A stretch of 60,840 bases of DNA. It comes from a virus. The notes beneath the pieces were generated by a model. That model ran no database searches. It was given only the letters and a program-made list of their open reading frames with translations, and was not told the origin of the DNA. Below are positions 34,966 to 44,152 of the stretch, piece by piece (positions within the stretch are counted from its first letter, which is position 1; each line of letters starts with the position of its first letter). The position numbers were made by a program, and so were the translations under genes. The stretch lies in IMG/VR virus record IMGVR_UViG_3300009506_000030, positions 1 through 60,840 of that record; one strand, 5' to 3'.

Positions 34966-36782
34966 TAGATACCACCTCCTCCTTTAGTTACTGACTCTCG
35001 TATAGCTTGGTTGGCATGTGGACTTTGTAAATTAGTAACTGAAGGAGCAGATCCACCAGCGCCTCCCATACCCATTCCTCCACCACCACCTACCATTTGT
35101 TGTGCCATAATAGCTTGTTCAAGCTGCGCTTGTTCTTCCTGCTGCATTCTTTCAAGGATTTTAGTTCCACCAGGAATATCAATCATTTCCATTACAGCCT
35201 TTCTATCTATGATAGGTTTAGGCTGTGCCTGGTAAAGCTGCAGTGCAAGCATAGCTTCCTGCATTTTGTTCATTTGCATAGTAGATCCAGGTCTGATCTT
35301 AAACATGAAGTTCTTCCATGCATCTTTCTTGTTCTTAAAGTATTTTGAATTGCTTTTAAGTTTCTCGCTGACAAATTTAAAAGCAGCCCAGTCTTCATCA
35401 TTTTTAAAACTCCACATATTTCTTTCATCAGATTCGAATTGAAAAATACGTGAAATCATTTTCTGTCCTATCCGTTCAAGCAAATTCTCTACAGCACGTG
35501 ATTTAAGTCTTACCACAGACATGGCAGCAGCCTGTAAGGCTTCTATGGCAACACCAGATTTTACATCACCAGGAGTCTGCCCTCTAACTACCTCAGTATT
35601 CCCTGAAAGCTTTGAGATAGCATCTTCTAAGTACTGTACAATATTAAACATGCCAGCAGGTAAAGGAGGAGCACTTTCTCTCCTTAGATCTGAACCTGGT
35701 TTCTTTTTTATTTTAAGACCTGGAACATTATCAAGGTCTTCCCATTCTTGAGGTTCTAGGGCATTTGCATCACCAATCCAAATAGCATTAGTCATGAGAA
35801 GACCATTTTCTACTATTAAGGCAATAATCTTATTAAGGAGTCTTTGAAGTTCAGCAAGATCCTCTATCTCTCCAGATCCCCATGCAGAGTCTGGATTCCT
35901 ATGCCAATCCAATATATCTATAGGGAAAGTAAGATCCCAATACGGATTTGCCTCATCAATAACTATTTCATCACCAGCAATAATAATATGTCTTCCTCCT
36001 GGATATTTAAGCTGACCTTTAGCCATGGTCCTGTCCTGTATCCAGTATTCCTTTACCAGTGATCGTGCAACAGCAGACTGTTTTCTGAGCTGGTCCAATA
36101 CTCTTCTGGTTGTTCTTCCGCTTCTCTGTTTTAAAGCCCTATCTCTTATAAACGTAAATGGTGCATCTGCTTTTATCTTGTTATTGTTATAAGTAGACCT
36201 GGCAAGAGTTGTAGCCATTATAGTCTCAACTCTTATGTATTCAGCCTTATCCAGATGTTGAGAAGCAGTAACAGCAGGGTCAAAATTGAGATTCCTCGGA
36301 TCAACCACATGAAATGTATTATCCCCTTTCCCCAAACGAAGTGTTTTATCGAAAAGAGTATTTGTCCCAGCTGTTCCAAACATTTCAGCATAAAAAATAA
36401 CATCTGTTAAATTCATATCTAAAGACTGCTCTGACCACTTAGCAGCTATAATTTCCTCTAAAGCATCAGAGACATCCTGCAATGGATCATAAAATGGAAG
36501 AATATCCATAAAAGGCTTTGCATCTGTCATTTGTGATGTCTTGCGTTCTATGGATTGCTTTAGAAAATTAAGAACTGGTGACACCCTGTAAGAAGGTCTA
36601 TGTTCAGGCCAATGAGTTTTACCTGCATAAAAATCTGGTATCTCGTCCCATTTCTTTGAAATGTATGATTCTTTATATTCATCCATTTCGTAATCAATGG
36701 ATGTAAGAAACTTCTTTATATCTTTTTCTGAGGTTCCAACCTTTAAATCAGCATCAGAAGGAACGTGTTCATTAGTAGGCAT
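34965..36782 (-). CDS. portal protein
   Basis: 605 residues. Consistent features: N-terminal helical region with WDEIPDFYAGKTHWPEHRPSY-like opening (as WPEHRPSYRVSPVLNFLKQS), central ILDWHRNPDSAWGSGEIEDL, a long C-terminal helix (KLSGNTEVVRGQTPGDVKSG region) and a Gly/Met-rich barrel-like tail. Gene order with terminase upstream and scaffold/capsid downstream supports the call. Forms the dodecameric DNA gate at one capsid vertex. Confidence 0.8.
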   Translation of the reverse strand: MPTNEHVPSDADLKVGTSEKDIKKFLTSIDYEMDEYKESYISKKWDEIPDFYAGKTHWPEHRPSYRVSPVLNFLKQSIERKTSQMTDAKPFMDILPFYDPLQDVSDALEEIIAAKWSEQSLDMNLTDVIFYAEMFGTAGTNTLFDKTLRLGKGDNTFHVVDPRNLNFDPAVTASQHLDKAEYIRVETIMATTLARSTYNNNKIKADAPFTFIRDRALKQRSGRTTRRVLDQLRKQSAVARSLVKEYWIQDRTMAKGQLKYPGGRHIIIAGDEIVIDEANPYWDLTFPIDILDWHRNPDSAWGSGEIEDLAELQRLLNKIIALIVENGLLMTNAIWIGDANALEPQEWEDLDNVPGLKIKKKPGSDLRRESAPPLPAGMFNIVQYLEDAISKLSGNTEVVRGQTPGDVKSGVAIEALQAAAMSVVRLKSRAVENLLERIGQKMISRIFQFESDERNMWSFKNDEDWAAFKFVSEKLKSNSKYFKNKKDAWKNFMFKIRPGSTMQMNKMQEAMLALQLYQAQPKPIIDRKAVMEMIDIPGGTKILERMQQEEQAQLEQAIMAQQMVGGGGGMGMGGAGGSAPSVTNLQSPHANQAIRESVTKGGGGI

Positions 36783-37464
36783 TTGCGCTTACAACTCCAT
36801 CACGTTTATTTTCTTTCATCCATTTCTTTTCTTCCATGGCTTCTTCGCTTGGACCAAACTTATCTGCAGGGAAAACAATTCCTGTTTTATGAGCATCTTC
36901 ATACCGTTTAGCACAGAGATTGGAACAAAATCTCTGTCTCAAATTAGTAGTTCTGGTTAACTCAATTTCCTTTTTACAATACTCACAGTATAATTGCTCA
37001 TTATACCCTATTACTCCTTGCTCCCATTCTGGTTCAATATCATATTCCATGTAATCAACCATCTTGGAAAGCCTGTTCAAAACACCTAGAACATAAACTC
37101 CAATATCCTTTACCCTCTGCTCCTCTGCTGCTTCCATCCAGTCCTTCTTAAATCCTGGTTCTAAACAGGAGAGTAAGAAAAGTGCGCTCTCATTTAGGCT
37201 CTTCCGCATTTCTTTGTTTTTTTTGATTTTTTCTTTTCTTTCTGCATCGCTCTTCCTCTCCTCTTCAGTTTTTACTGGTACAGGGCCACCAGACGGCTCT
37301 GTATTTAGTTTTTCTTCTTTTAGTGCATTAGATGGCCTACCACGCTTTTTAATCGGTTCTGGAGCAATCTCGTCATCTTGAGGCACTGTCTGCACCCTTT
37401 TCTTAGCATGTACTCTTTTTAGTGCGTTTAAGGTATTTTTTGAGGTTAACGGTGCTTCATCCAT
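36772..37464 (-). CDS. AT-hook and zinc-finger protein, first gene of the virion operon
   Basis: 230 residues. An AT-hook-like KKRGRPSN lies at about 38-45, a charged helix at 65-95, and a zinc site CEYCKKEIELTR plus CSNLC near 165-195. It could be a packaging or regulatory protein. It overlaps the portal start by 11 bases and is the first gene after the phased-repeat promoter region. Confidence 0.55.
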   Translation of the reverse strand: MDEAPLTSKNTLNALKRVHAKKRVQTVPQDDEIAPEPIKKRGRPSNALKEEKLNTEPSGGPVPVKTEEERKSDAERKEKIKKNKEMRKSLNESALFLLSCLEPGFKKDWMEAAEEQRVKDIGVYVLGVLNRLSKMVDYMEYDIEPEWEQGVIGYNEQLYCEYCKKEIELTRTTNLRQRFCSNLCAKRYEDAHKTGIVFPADKFGPSEEAMEEKKWMKENKRDGVVSANAY

Positions 37465-37480
37465 AAAAATCTCCTGTTTA

Positions 37481-37570
37481 ATTAGGTATATAACGGTTTA
37501 GTTGGGAATATTACTGGCAAAAAAAATATATCAAAGTATAGTTGAGTATACTTGGGTATATTTAGGATAA
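37481..37570. promoter_or_regulatory. 10-bp phased TATA decamer array before the virion operon
   Basis: Read on the plus strand, successive 10-base blocks end in TATA or a near match: ATTAGGTATA (37481), a gap with GTTGGGAATA (37501), then AAAAAATATA, TCAAAGTATA, GTTGAGTATA, CTTGGGTATA (37521-37560). A helical-turn period puts all sites on one face of the DNA. It covers the only sizeable gap between the packaging block and the leftward virion operon and ends at the stop of the upstream gene. Probable activator or repressor sites. Confidence 0.6.
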
Positions 37571-38872
37571 GCTTTCCAGTGCTTTTTTATTCTGAATAAA
37601 TGGGTAATAGGCAAAATTGGACTCTGAAATAACCCCATCTATCATTAAATCCTTAATAAAAATATAATCTTCAAATCGGGGATAATTCTCCTTAGCTTCC
37701 TCAAAACATCTTTTAGCTCTAAGGAAATCCCCCATCTGCCTATAAGCACATCCCTTGTAGAACAAGGATGTACCTCTGCAAAATACGATATCTTCTGATT
37801 GTTCCTCTTTATATTGCTCCATTAAGACTATAACTTCTCTGTTCATGCCAGATTGAAGTAAGGTTGGAGCAAGACCAAGAAAAGCTTGGTTACTTGTTAA
37901 TGGGAATTTTTCAAAGATACCATCAATAATAGTATTAACGTTCTTGGTTTCAAAAAGTTCTTTTATGGTTTTATTTATTTTTTCAGCTGAATGATCGTAA
38001 GAATTAAGTATATTTAATATGCCATCATAATTTACATCGATTGCTTTATAAGAAGGGTTTTCCGATTTTTGCAATATAATTTGCATAGATCTATGATGCC
38101 CACTATATGAGCAATCAATAATGGCCAATCCAGCCTTGGAAGCAAGTCTTTGAAAGCTTTCAAAAGAAAATGTGCAATTATGAGCAGAAGACAAAAAAGC
38201 ATCAACTATTGTAGTTGGATATGGATATATATAAGATGGTGTCTCAATAATAATTAACCCATTATTATCAATAAACTGCTTAATGTGCCCTAAAAACTTA
38301 AGCGGAGAGTAAAAATGCTCAATAGTATTACATGAAATAATAATATCATACTTTTTATCTTCTTTAAAAGCAAAGACATTATTAAACATAATATCTATGC
38401 CAAATAGCTTCTGAGCTATATCATTACTCCTTTTGTCCATATCAATACCTTTTACAGTAGCTCCCATGGACTCAAGCCCTTTTAACAATACTCCTGTCCC
38501 AGAACCGACTTCTAATACGTTTTTTTGCTTTATGTTTATGTTGTGTTTCTTAATAAAATCAAGCATGTAGACTGATTTTATTACAGAATCAATAATACTT
38601 GCTTTTGAAATACCGTCAACCAATCCTTCTTTAAAGAGTGACAAATAATGCCCATCATAAAAAATATTCTGTGATTCTTCTGTAAGCATAGGATTTTTAA
38701 ATATTAACCCACAATCCATGCATAAAACATCTTTCATGTGAAAAAGAGTGCTTCCCTGCTTAATTAACCTTGCCTTTGACCATGGTTTTTTCTCCCATAT
38801 CAACTTCAGATTCTTGGAACCGCATACAATACAATCTCTTTCTTCTTCTTTATACGTTACAAATTCATCCAA
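37562..38872 (-). CDS. methyltransferase with zinc site and TPR tail
   Basis: 436 residues. An N-terminal zinc ribbon uses C14, C17, C51 and C54. A class I SAM methyltransferase follows with motif I EVGSGTG (121-127) and IISCNTIEHFY (about 175-185). The C-terminal 150 residues contain TPR-like helices (FYKGCAYRQMGDFLRAKRCF). Similar Cys-ribbon methyltransferases modify nucleotide sugars or glycans. It overlaps the terminase gene by 16 bases. Probably part of the glycan block rather than DNA modification. Confidence 0.7.
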   Translation of the reverse strand: MDEFVTYKEEERDCIVCGSKNLKLIWEKKPWSKARLIKQGSTLFHMKDVLCMDCGLIFKNPMLTEESQNIFYDGHYLSLFKEGLVDGISKASIIDSVIKSVYMLDFIKKHNINIKQKNVLEVGSGTGVLLKGLESMGATVKGIDMDKRSNDIAQKLFGIDIMFNNVFAFKEDKKYDIIISCNTIEHFYSPLKFLGHIKQFIDNNGLIIIETPSYIYPYPTTIVDAFLSSAHNCTFSFESFQRLASKAGLAIIDCSYSGHHRSMQIILQKSENPSYKAIDVNYDGILNILNSYDHSAEKINKTIKELFETKNVNTIIDGIFEKFPLTSNQAFLGLAPTLLQSGMNREVIVLMEQYKEEQSEDIVFCRGTSLFYKGCAYRQMGDFLRAKRCFEEAKENYPRFEDYIFIKDLMIDGVISESNFAYYPFIQNKKALESLS

Positions 38873-40623
38873 TGCTTGTCACTCCTTTTTGTCATAGGGT
38901 CAAAATCATCATAATGAAGCCTATCACGAACATCTGGCTTCACTGTTTCTGAAACAGGATCAATAATACCCTTGCTGTAAATTTGCTGTTCTCCATATTC
39001 CTGCTCCATACCACTCAGCATTATTAAAAAAGCCATCACAAGGTCATCTTTTCCTCTCCCATAAGCGCTTGCACCAGGCCCATAAGCATCCCGAACATAT
39101 ATCATCATTTCATCAACAAGTGATTCACTTTTAATGACAATCATTTTATTATTAATACAATATCTTCCCAAAGTAAGCATTGATGGCTTTGATGTAGGAT
39201 CTGTTTTCCACCCGTATTTGTCCTTGGAAACCCTGCTTAGAGCATCCATGACTTTTCTCTTGATAACATCCCAGTAATCCCTATCCAATATAGCATCTAT
39301 AACAGCATGACCGTAACCGAATGCTTCTGGAACTAACAGGGCCTTGTTATACATCACTCCAATATCAACAGCCAGCCATCCCAGTATCTTAGCATCTAGT
39401 TTTCCATGCCATTCAGCTGCTTGGCTGGCAATAATACCAGTTCTTCTGTCAAGAACACGAAATACTTCTATACCAGCCATATCTGTAGATCCTGGCTCTC
39501 CAGAAGAAGGATCAATGCCGATAACGTATTTTTCGCCAGGTATAGGATCTTCCCATATTTTAAGTCTTCCTATACTGTCAGAAACCAACTTCCCATTAGA
39601 AAGGTTTCCTATAAATTTAGGCTTTTCACACGCCCTCTTGTATTCTTTTAAAACAGCCCTGTCAAATACATTATTACCGCTGACAATAAATGCTTCATCA
39701 TCGGTAGTTGGATACTGCTCATGAAAAGCTTCAATGCTACTCTTATCACCTTCTGCAAGATTGTATCCTAAAAGACCAATCTGATTTCTTCTCCAATGAA
39801 GCTGCTCCAGTGTAGCCTGATGTTCATCTTGCAATTCTTTTTCTTCATCATCTAATGTATCAATTATTTTTTCCTTGTCTTTTATATCAGCAAAAGGCAT
39901 AGTATAATTTTCATGGTCAAGCCACGAATAAAAAAGAGGCTTGAATGCACTCTTCCCAGCCTTTGCTTTCTTCCATTCATTATAAAAATGCTCACCTTGT
40001 CCTACAATCCCGTTAGCTGTAGACTCTATAATAACAAATGTTCCAGGCTCCTGAAATGCAGTAGGGATAACAGCCTTTCTCACTGATTCTGCATCACGAT
40101 AGTTGGCATATTCAGAAAAATGGATGAAGTGATTACCAGATCCCAGTCCTGCTTTATTGGTGCAGGAGACTGTTCGCATGGATGATTTAAGACCATGGCC
40201 ACCGTATTTTTGCTGCTTACTTTTGGGTATATCGAACACGAGCTTAGAACTACTTTTATATTTGGTTTCTGGTTGCAGCTCTGGAGGGAGATACTCGTAG
40301 AAGACATGCGACATGTTGTGAATATAAGAACATCCTTCGTCATCTGCTGCGATAGTAATACCTTGCCTATGAGACTTGGTATGACACTCGTGGAACATTC
40401 TTGACTGGACATATGTTGATACACCATGCCTTCTGGCTTTAAGAACGATAAGTCTGATGGGCAAGTTATTTTGCTTGTGCCATTCCCATACTTTGTTGAT
40501 TTCTCTTTGTACGAATCTTTGGGAATAATCAAATTTTATTAATCCTTCACCTGCTTGAATCCATAATAAGTTTCTTGCATAGAAATCATAATCCTGCATT
40601 TGTGCAACTGTAACTTTATTCAT
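38857..40623 (-). CDS. terL: terminase large subunit
   Basis: 588 residues. Walker A-like KARRHGVST (62-70), Walker B region FIHFSEYAN (166-174, catalytic E171), coupling motif IIESTANG (198-205), and the RNase H-like nuclease with GIDPSSG (369-375, D371) and GKDDLVMAF near the end. It packages DNA through the portal. A possible small terminase lies directly upstream with an overlapping start. Confidence 0.9.
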   Translation of the reverse strand: MNKVTVAQMQDYDFYARNLLWIQAGEGLIKFDYSQRFVQREINKVWEWHKQNNLPIRLIVLKARRHGVSTYVQSRMFHECHTKSHRQGITIAADDEGCSYIHNMSHVFYEYLPPELQPETKYKSSSKLVFDIPKSKQQKYGGHGLKSSMRTVSCTNKAGLGSGNHFIHFSEYANYRDAESVRKAVIPTAFQEPGTFVIIESTANGIVGQGEHFYNEWKKAKAGKSAFKPLFYSWLDHENYTMPFADIKDKEKIIDTLDDEEKELQDEHQATLEQLHWRRNQIGLLGYNLAEGDKSSIEAFHEQYPTTDDEAFIVSGNNVFDRAVLKEYKRACEKPKFIGNLSNGKLVSDSIGRLKIWEDPIPGEKYVIGIDPSSGEPGSTDMAGIEVFRVLDRRTGIIASQAAEWHGKLDAKILGWLAVDIGVMYNKALLVPEAFGYGHAVIDAILDRDYWDVIKRKVMDALSRVSKDKYGWKTDPTSKPSMLTLGRYCINNKMIVIKSESLVDEMMIYVRDAYGPGASAYGRGKDDLVMAFLIMLSGMEQEYGEQQIYSKGIIDPVSETVKPDVRDRLHYDDFDPMTKRSDKHWMNL

Positions 40624-41317
40624 CTAACTCAATTTCACCTTCCTCCTGCAGCATCTTTTCATAAGTGCTAACTTGCTGCTCTTTGGCTGAACCTGATTTG
40701 GGAGCTAAAAAAACTCTGGCCTCTTCTGCCATTCTTACTTTAACATCATTGCTTGTCCTAGTATCGGCAATAATTTTATTCAATGCATTTATTACAACAA
40801 CACATTGTTTCTTTGATAGAAGGTCAAATGACTTAAGCAGATAACTGACCGCTGCCCTCTTCTCTTTCATGTCTATTTTTCTTTTAGTAACTAACTTCAT
40901 CATCTGATCTATTCTAAATTCTTCAGTATCCTTCATTAAATCAGAGACAAGATCAAAGTTACTTCCATAGTTATCCAGGTTATCTTTTGGCCTTATCCTT
41001 GGAGCAGCTACACGTTTATGCCTATCTATTTCATAATGATCAGTTTCCTTTGCATAACGATAATTATCATGAAGTCTTGCTAACCGTTTTCTAATGCAGT
41101 CATCGCAAAACCATATGTATTGCTTTATCCTACCCTGTGTAATATTATCATGAGTAAGATCAATGCCACAACCATTACACTTTTTATCTTCAGGAATTGG
41201 CAGCAGCTTCGGACCCTTGCGTTCCTCTATAATTTTTTTCAGTTCCTTCGTATACGTGTTTATAGAGTTTAAGGAGTCCAAAGAAGAATTCGAAGATTTC
41301 GATAAATCTTGCAACAA
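40616..41317 (-). CDS. putative small terminase-like protein with zinc ribbon
   Basis: 233 residues from a TTG start at 41317. A zinc ribbon CNGCGIDL ... FCDDC lies at residues 47-73; the rest is charged helices. Directly upstream of the large terminase with an 8-base overlap, the usual place for the small subunit. No helix-turn-helix was recognised, so the role is inferred from position. It overlaps the 3' end of the glycosyltransferase gene by 128 bases, so a later start is possible. Confidence 0.5.
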   Translation of the reverse strand: MLQDLSKSSNSSLDSLNSINTYTKELKKIIEERKGPKLLPIPEDKKCNGCGIDLTHDNITQGRIKQYIWFCDDCIRKRLARLHDNYRYAKETDHYEIDRHKRVAAPRIRPKDNLDNYGSNFDLVSDLMKDTEEFRIDQMMKLVTKRKIDMKEKRAAVSYLLKSFDLLSKKQCVVVINALNKIIADTRTSNDVKVRMAEEARVFLAPKSGSAKEQQVSTYEKMLQEEGEIELDE

Positions 41318-43121
41318 TTAACTCATCTCCTTTGTAAAGTGAGGGAAGGGTTTTTAAGGTATTCTCTTTTCCCATGCACCAAGATTGTATAACATGCATA
41401 ATAGTATAATAGCACATATCATGAGTAAGAATGCTGTCCTTCACCTTGCTAACATAATCAAAAATATCACTTATACTTTTATCTACAGTGCTATTATCAA
41501 ATAGGAGAAAACCCTTTTCCATATTTGCTAAAACTTCTTCTATTTCTTTTATGCTCCATGATAGATAATCAAGGCCTCTCTCTATTTCCTGATTAATGGT
41601 TTGAACATCATTTGCCTTTTCCTCATCGCTTGGAACAGCCAAACATTCTCTCAAGACATTGTTGGTTCCAATGTCATTTTGTATATACTTGTCAATCGCC
41701 TCTTGCAATGGCATAAAAACAGTACCGTTTATTCTAGCTCCACCTTCTGTTGCATTAATAACTGTGTACTCTCTCTTCTTTGTAGCTATATCAAATTCAA
41801 ATCTTTTAAGCATGCCAACCCATGTTTCTAAAGAATCAAGCATTTGTCCATCATTGCCGATTACTTTCGATTTCTGCTTTATGAGCTGTGAAGTTTTAAG
41901 ACCATTACTTGCATGATTAGCGCCAGTAACATGAGAATCACCATTAGGGGCAAAAGCAAGATCCTGACCAACAAGAATTATAGGATCACATCCCATATAT
42001 TCTGCAATCTTGTATGCCATATTTGTAACAGACTTGCCAGTGTTGAGTATTCCCTTGTCCAGTTTTAACCATTTGAAATGAGCAAAATCCCTGAACACAA
42101 CCATATGATCTCCATGCCATTCATTATAGACATGAGGCTTAACTACTGGACAGGCCCCCAGCCACATCCCCTTCATAGAATCCTTATTTTCTATTTGCTT
42201 AAAATGATTGCATGTGGTAAGGTTGCGTTCCAGTGAACAAACAATATCTGGAACGATAGGAGGATCATGGTTAACAAATGTATTTAAAGATGCATCAGCT
42301 GCAAAGAATACACATTTGTTTTTTATTGATGGAAGCAAATGTATATTTTTATTTAATGATGGACCAGTGGCAACAATAACAGCTGGCTTACCAGCAAACT
42401 TATCCTTAACCTTTGAAACACCTGGCTGAGAAGATATCAAATCAAGGTTCTGTAGCATGTGGTCTATCCCGAACCAACTGTCTTCTGGATCATTACCATA
42501 TGAGCTTTTAATATCATAACACACACGCCCTATTTCTTTGCAGAACGGCTTATAATAATCTTTGTTAAAACGTATCTCAACTGGATGTTCAATAAAATGA
42601 AAAGTAGTAAAAGACTGCTTTCCAGTATTGTTTATCTTATCATATATATATGAATAAACATTAGGGATAGGAACACCTGCTACAACATAGACTCCATCAT
42701 GATCAAATATGCTGCAATTACCATTAGGGGTATTTACTATGGGCTGTTGATGCCTTATGTACTGATTGAAGATCTGTAAATTATTTTCTACCATTATTAT
42801 AAAAGGTAAATCTTTTGCATACCTCTCAAAAATATAATTTAAATAATATCCCATTCCTATGCCAAGCATGACTATAACATTAGCACTTGTTATGTCTTCA
42901 GAAACAATATTAGATGCAAATGACTTGGCCTCAGCTATAGGGTCTTCCCTCGAATGAAGCAACCACTCTGTCTCACCAGTTTTAACAGTTAATGTCTTAA
43001 ATGGTGGTATCTTGGTAGGAATAACTTTAGTGCTGTAATCATCGCTCAAATGGCGTAGTTGATTAGCAAGCACTGGATACCTTTTAGCAATAGCAGCCAT
43101 GTTAAATTCATAAACACTCAT
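41190..43121 (-). CDS. Maf/DUF115-type glycosyltransferase
   Basis: 643 residues. Family motifs: GPSLNKNI (253-260), VFFAADASL (271-279), PDIVCSLE (291-298) and ILVGQDLAF further on. Motility accessory factor (Maf) proteins transfer nonulosonic acids from CMP-donors to flagellin Ser/Thr. Upstream genes resemble CMP-nonulosonate synthesis enzymes (NeuC, NeuB, NeuA), so the expected substrate is probably made by the phage. The acceptor may be the phage fibre or host flagellin. Overlaps the LarA-like gene by 4 bases. Confidence 0.75.
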   Translation of the reverse strand: MSVYEFNMAAIAKRYPVLANQLRHLSDDYSTKVIPTKIPPFKTLTVKTGETEWLLHSREDPIAEAKSFASNIVSEDITSANVIVMLGIGMGYYLNYIFERYAKDLPFIIMVENNLQIFNQYIRHQQPIVNTPNGNCSIFDHDGVYVVAGVPIPNVYSYIYDKINNTGKQSFTTFHFIEHPVEIRFNKDYYKPFCKEIGRVCYDIKSSYGNDPEDSWFGIDHMLQNLDLISSQPGVSKVKDKFAGKPAVIVATGPSLNKNIHLLPSIKNKCVFFAADASLNTFVNHDPPIVPDIVCSLERNLTTCNHFKQIENKDSMKGMWLGACPVVKPHVYNEWHGDHMVVFRDFAHFKWLKLDKGILNTGKSVTNMAYKIAEYMGCDPIILVGQDLAFAPNGDSHVTGANHASNGLKTSQLIKQKSKVIGNDGQMLDSLETWVGMLKRFEFDIATKKREYTVINATEGGARINGTVFMPLQEAIDKYIQNDIGTNNVLRECLAVPSDEEKANDVQTINQEIERGLDYLSWSIKEIEEVLANMEKGFLLFDNSTVDKSISDIFDYVSKVKDSILTHDMCYYTIMHVIQSWCMGKENTLKTLPSLYKGDELIVARFIEIFEFFFGLLKLYKHVYEGTEKNYRGTQGSEAAANS

Positions 43122-44152
43122 TTGTACTCCCCTAACATTATATCAGAACCATAATAAATAACTGCTTCAGCAGCTCTGCCCAAACGTAAATTAACAAACT
43201 GTAAAAAATCTGCTATGTTTGGAAAATTAAAAATCTCTCTGTGAAAATATACCTGAATAGCTTCTTCAGAAACAGAAGGGCATACAAAGCAAATCTGCCT
43301 GTTGTTATACTGTTCGCTAAAAACATCATCAAAAAATGCTGGTCTTAATCCATTTGGTTGCTGAAACCCATAGTGGACTCCTATCCCTTCAGGGCAATCA
43401 CTCCAGATACAAATAATACCACCATCCTTAACCTGTGTATGTTCCATAAAAACACACATTGCATTCATTGACTGGAGAAAATCTTTGTTCTTTATAATCG
43501 GAACTAAGATAGCAACATCAGTCGGATCAGGTAAAATAACAGAATAGTCATTGATCGCAGAACATCGAAAATGCCTAGCATGTAAAGAAGCTTTATAGAT
43601 AGATATACGTACAGGATCACCATAGCAGTTAATGCTATAGTTAACATAAGTCTCGATGCGCTCTCTTGTGCCTTGATAAAAACCTCTTTCCGCTTCTGTG
43701 ACGGAACCATGGAATTCCATGACATCTTGGTAACCACTCAATCCAGGTAAAACAATTTTACAATCACCACTTAACCCAACATATGTATGAGGAAGAACAC
43801 AACCAACCCCTATAATGTTATATTTCTTTTTATTGAGAGGGAAGTTGCAGAGTGGGCTATGTGAATATATCTTAAGCCTTTTGGTCAGATCGGACCCGAT
43901 TTTATCTGACACCTCATGGTGTGTGTTTGCACGATGTAACCCACTCGCCACAACAACTGCAACCTTATCCTCTCCAACTTTATTAACCGCATACTCAACT
44001 ACCATCCTTGCAATACTTGTTCTTGGTCTGGTAAAATCATCAATAACAATTAAAACATCTCTAGTGTCAAATGTAATGTTATGAATTTCATCTAATAGTT
44101 GGTATGTCTCAAGTGGTTTTATATGATTTAAACTTACCGTATCTAGCTGCAC
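43118..44152 (-). CDS. LarA-like nickel-dependent racemase/epimerase
   Basis: 344 residues. DDFTRP (38-43), SGLHRANTHHE (70-80), PHTYVGLSGDCKIVLPG (121-137) and FHG (147-149) match the LarA N-terminal domain. H73, H122, K132 and H148 align with LarA H108, H174, K184 and H200, the ligands and covalent lysine of the nickel-pincer cofactor; the last two gaps (10 and 16) are identical. Cofactor-building LarB/C/E are absent here. The protein is shorter than LarA (about 420). Overlaps the Maf-like and NeuA genes, so it is probably part of glycan chemistry. Confidence 0.75.
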   Translation of the reverse strand: MQLDTVSLNHIKPLETYQLLDEIHNITFDTRDVLIVIDDFTRPRTSIARMVVEYAVNKVGEDKVAVVVASGLHRANTHHEVSDKIGSDLTKRLKIYSHSPLCNFPLNKKKYNIIGVGCVLPHTYVGLSGDCKIVLPGLSGYQDVMEFHGSVTEAERGFYQGTRERIETYVNYSINCYGDPVRISIYKASLHARHFRCSAINDYSVILPDPTDVAILVPIIKNKDFLQSMNAMCVFMEHTQVKDGGIICIWSDCPEGIGVHYGFQQPNGLRPAFFDDVFSEQYNNRQICFVCPSVSEEAIQVYFHREIFNFPNIADFLQFVNLRLGRAAEAVIYYGSDIMLGEYK

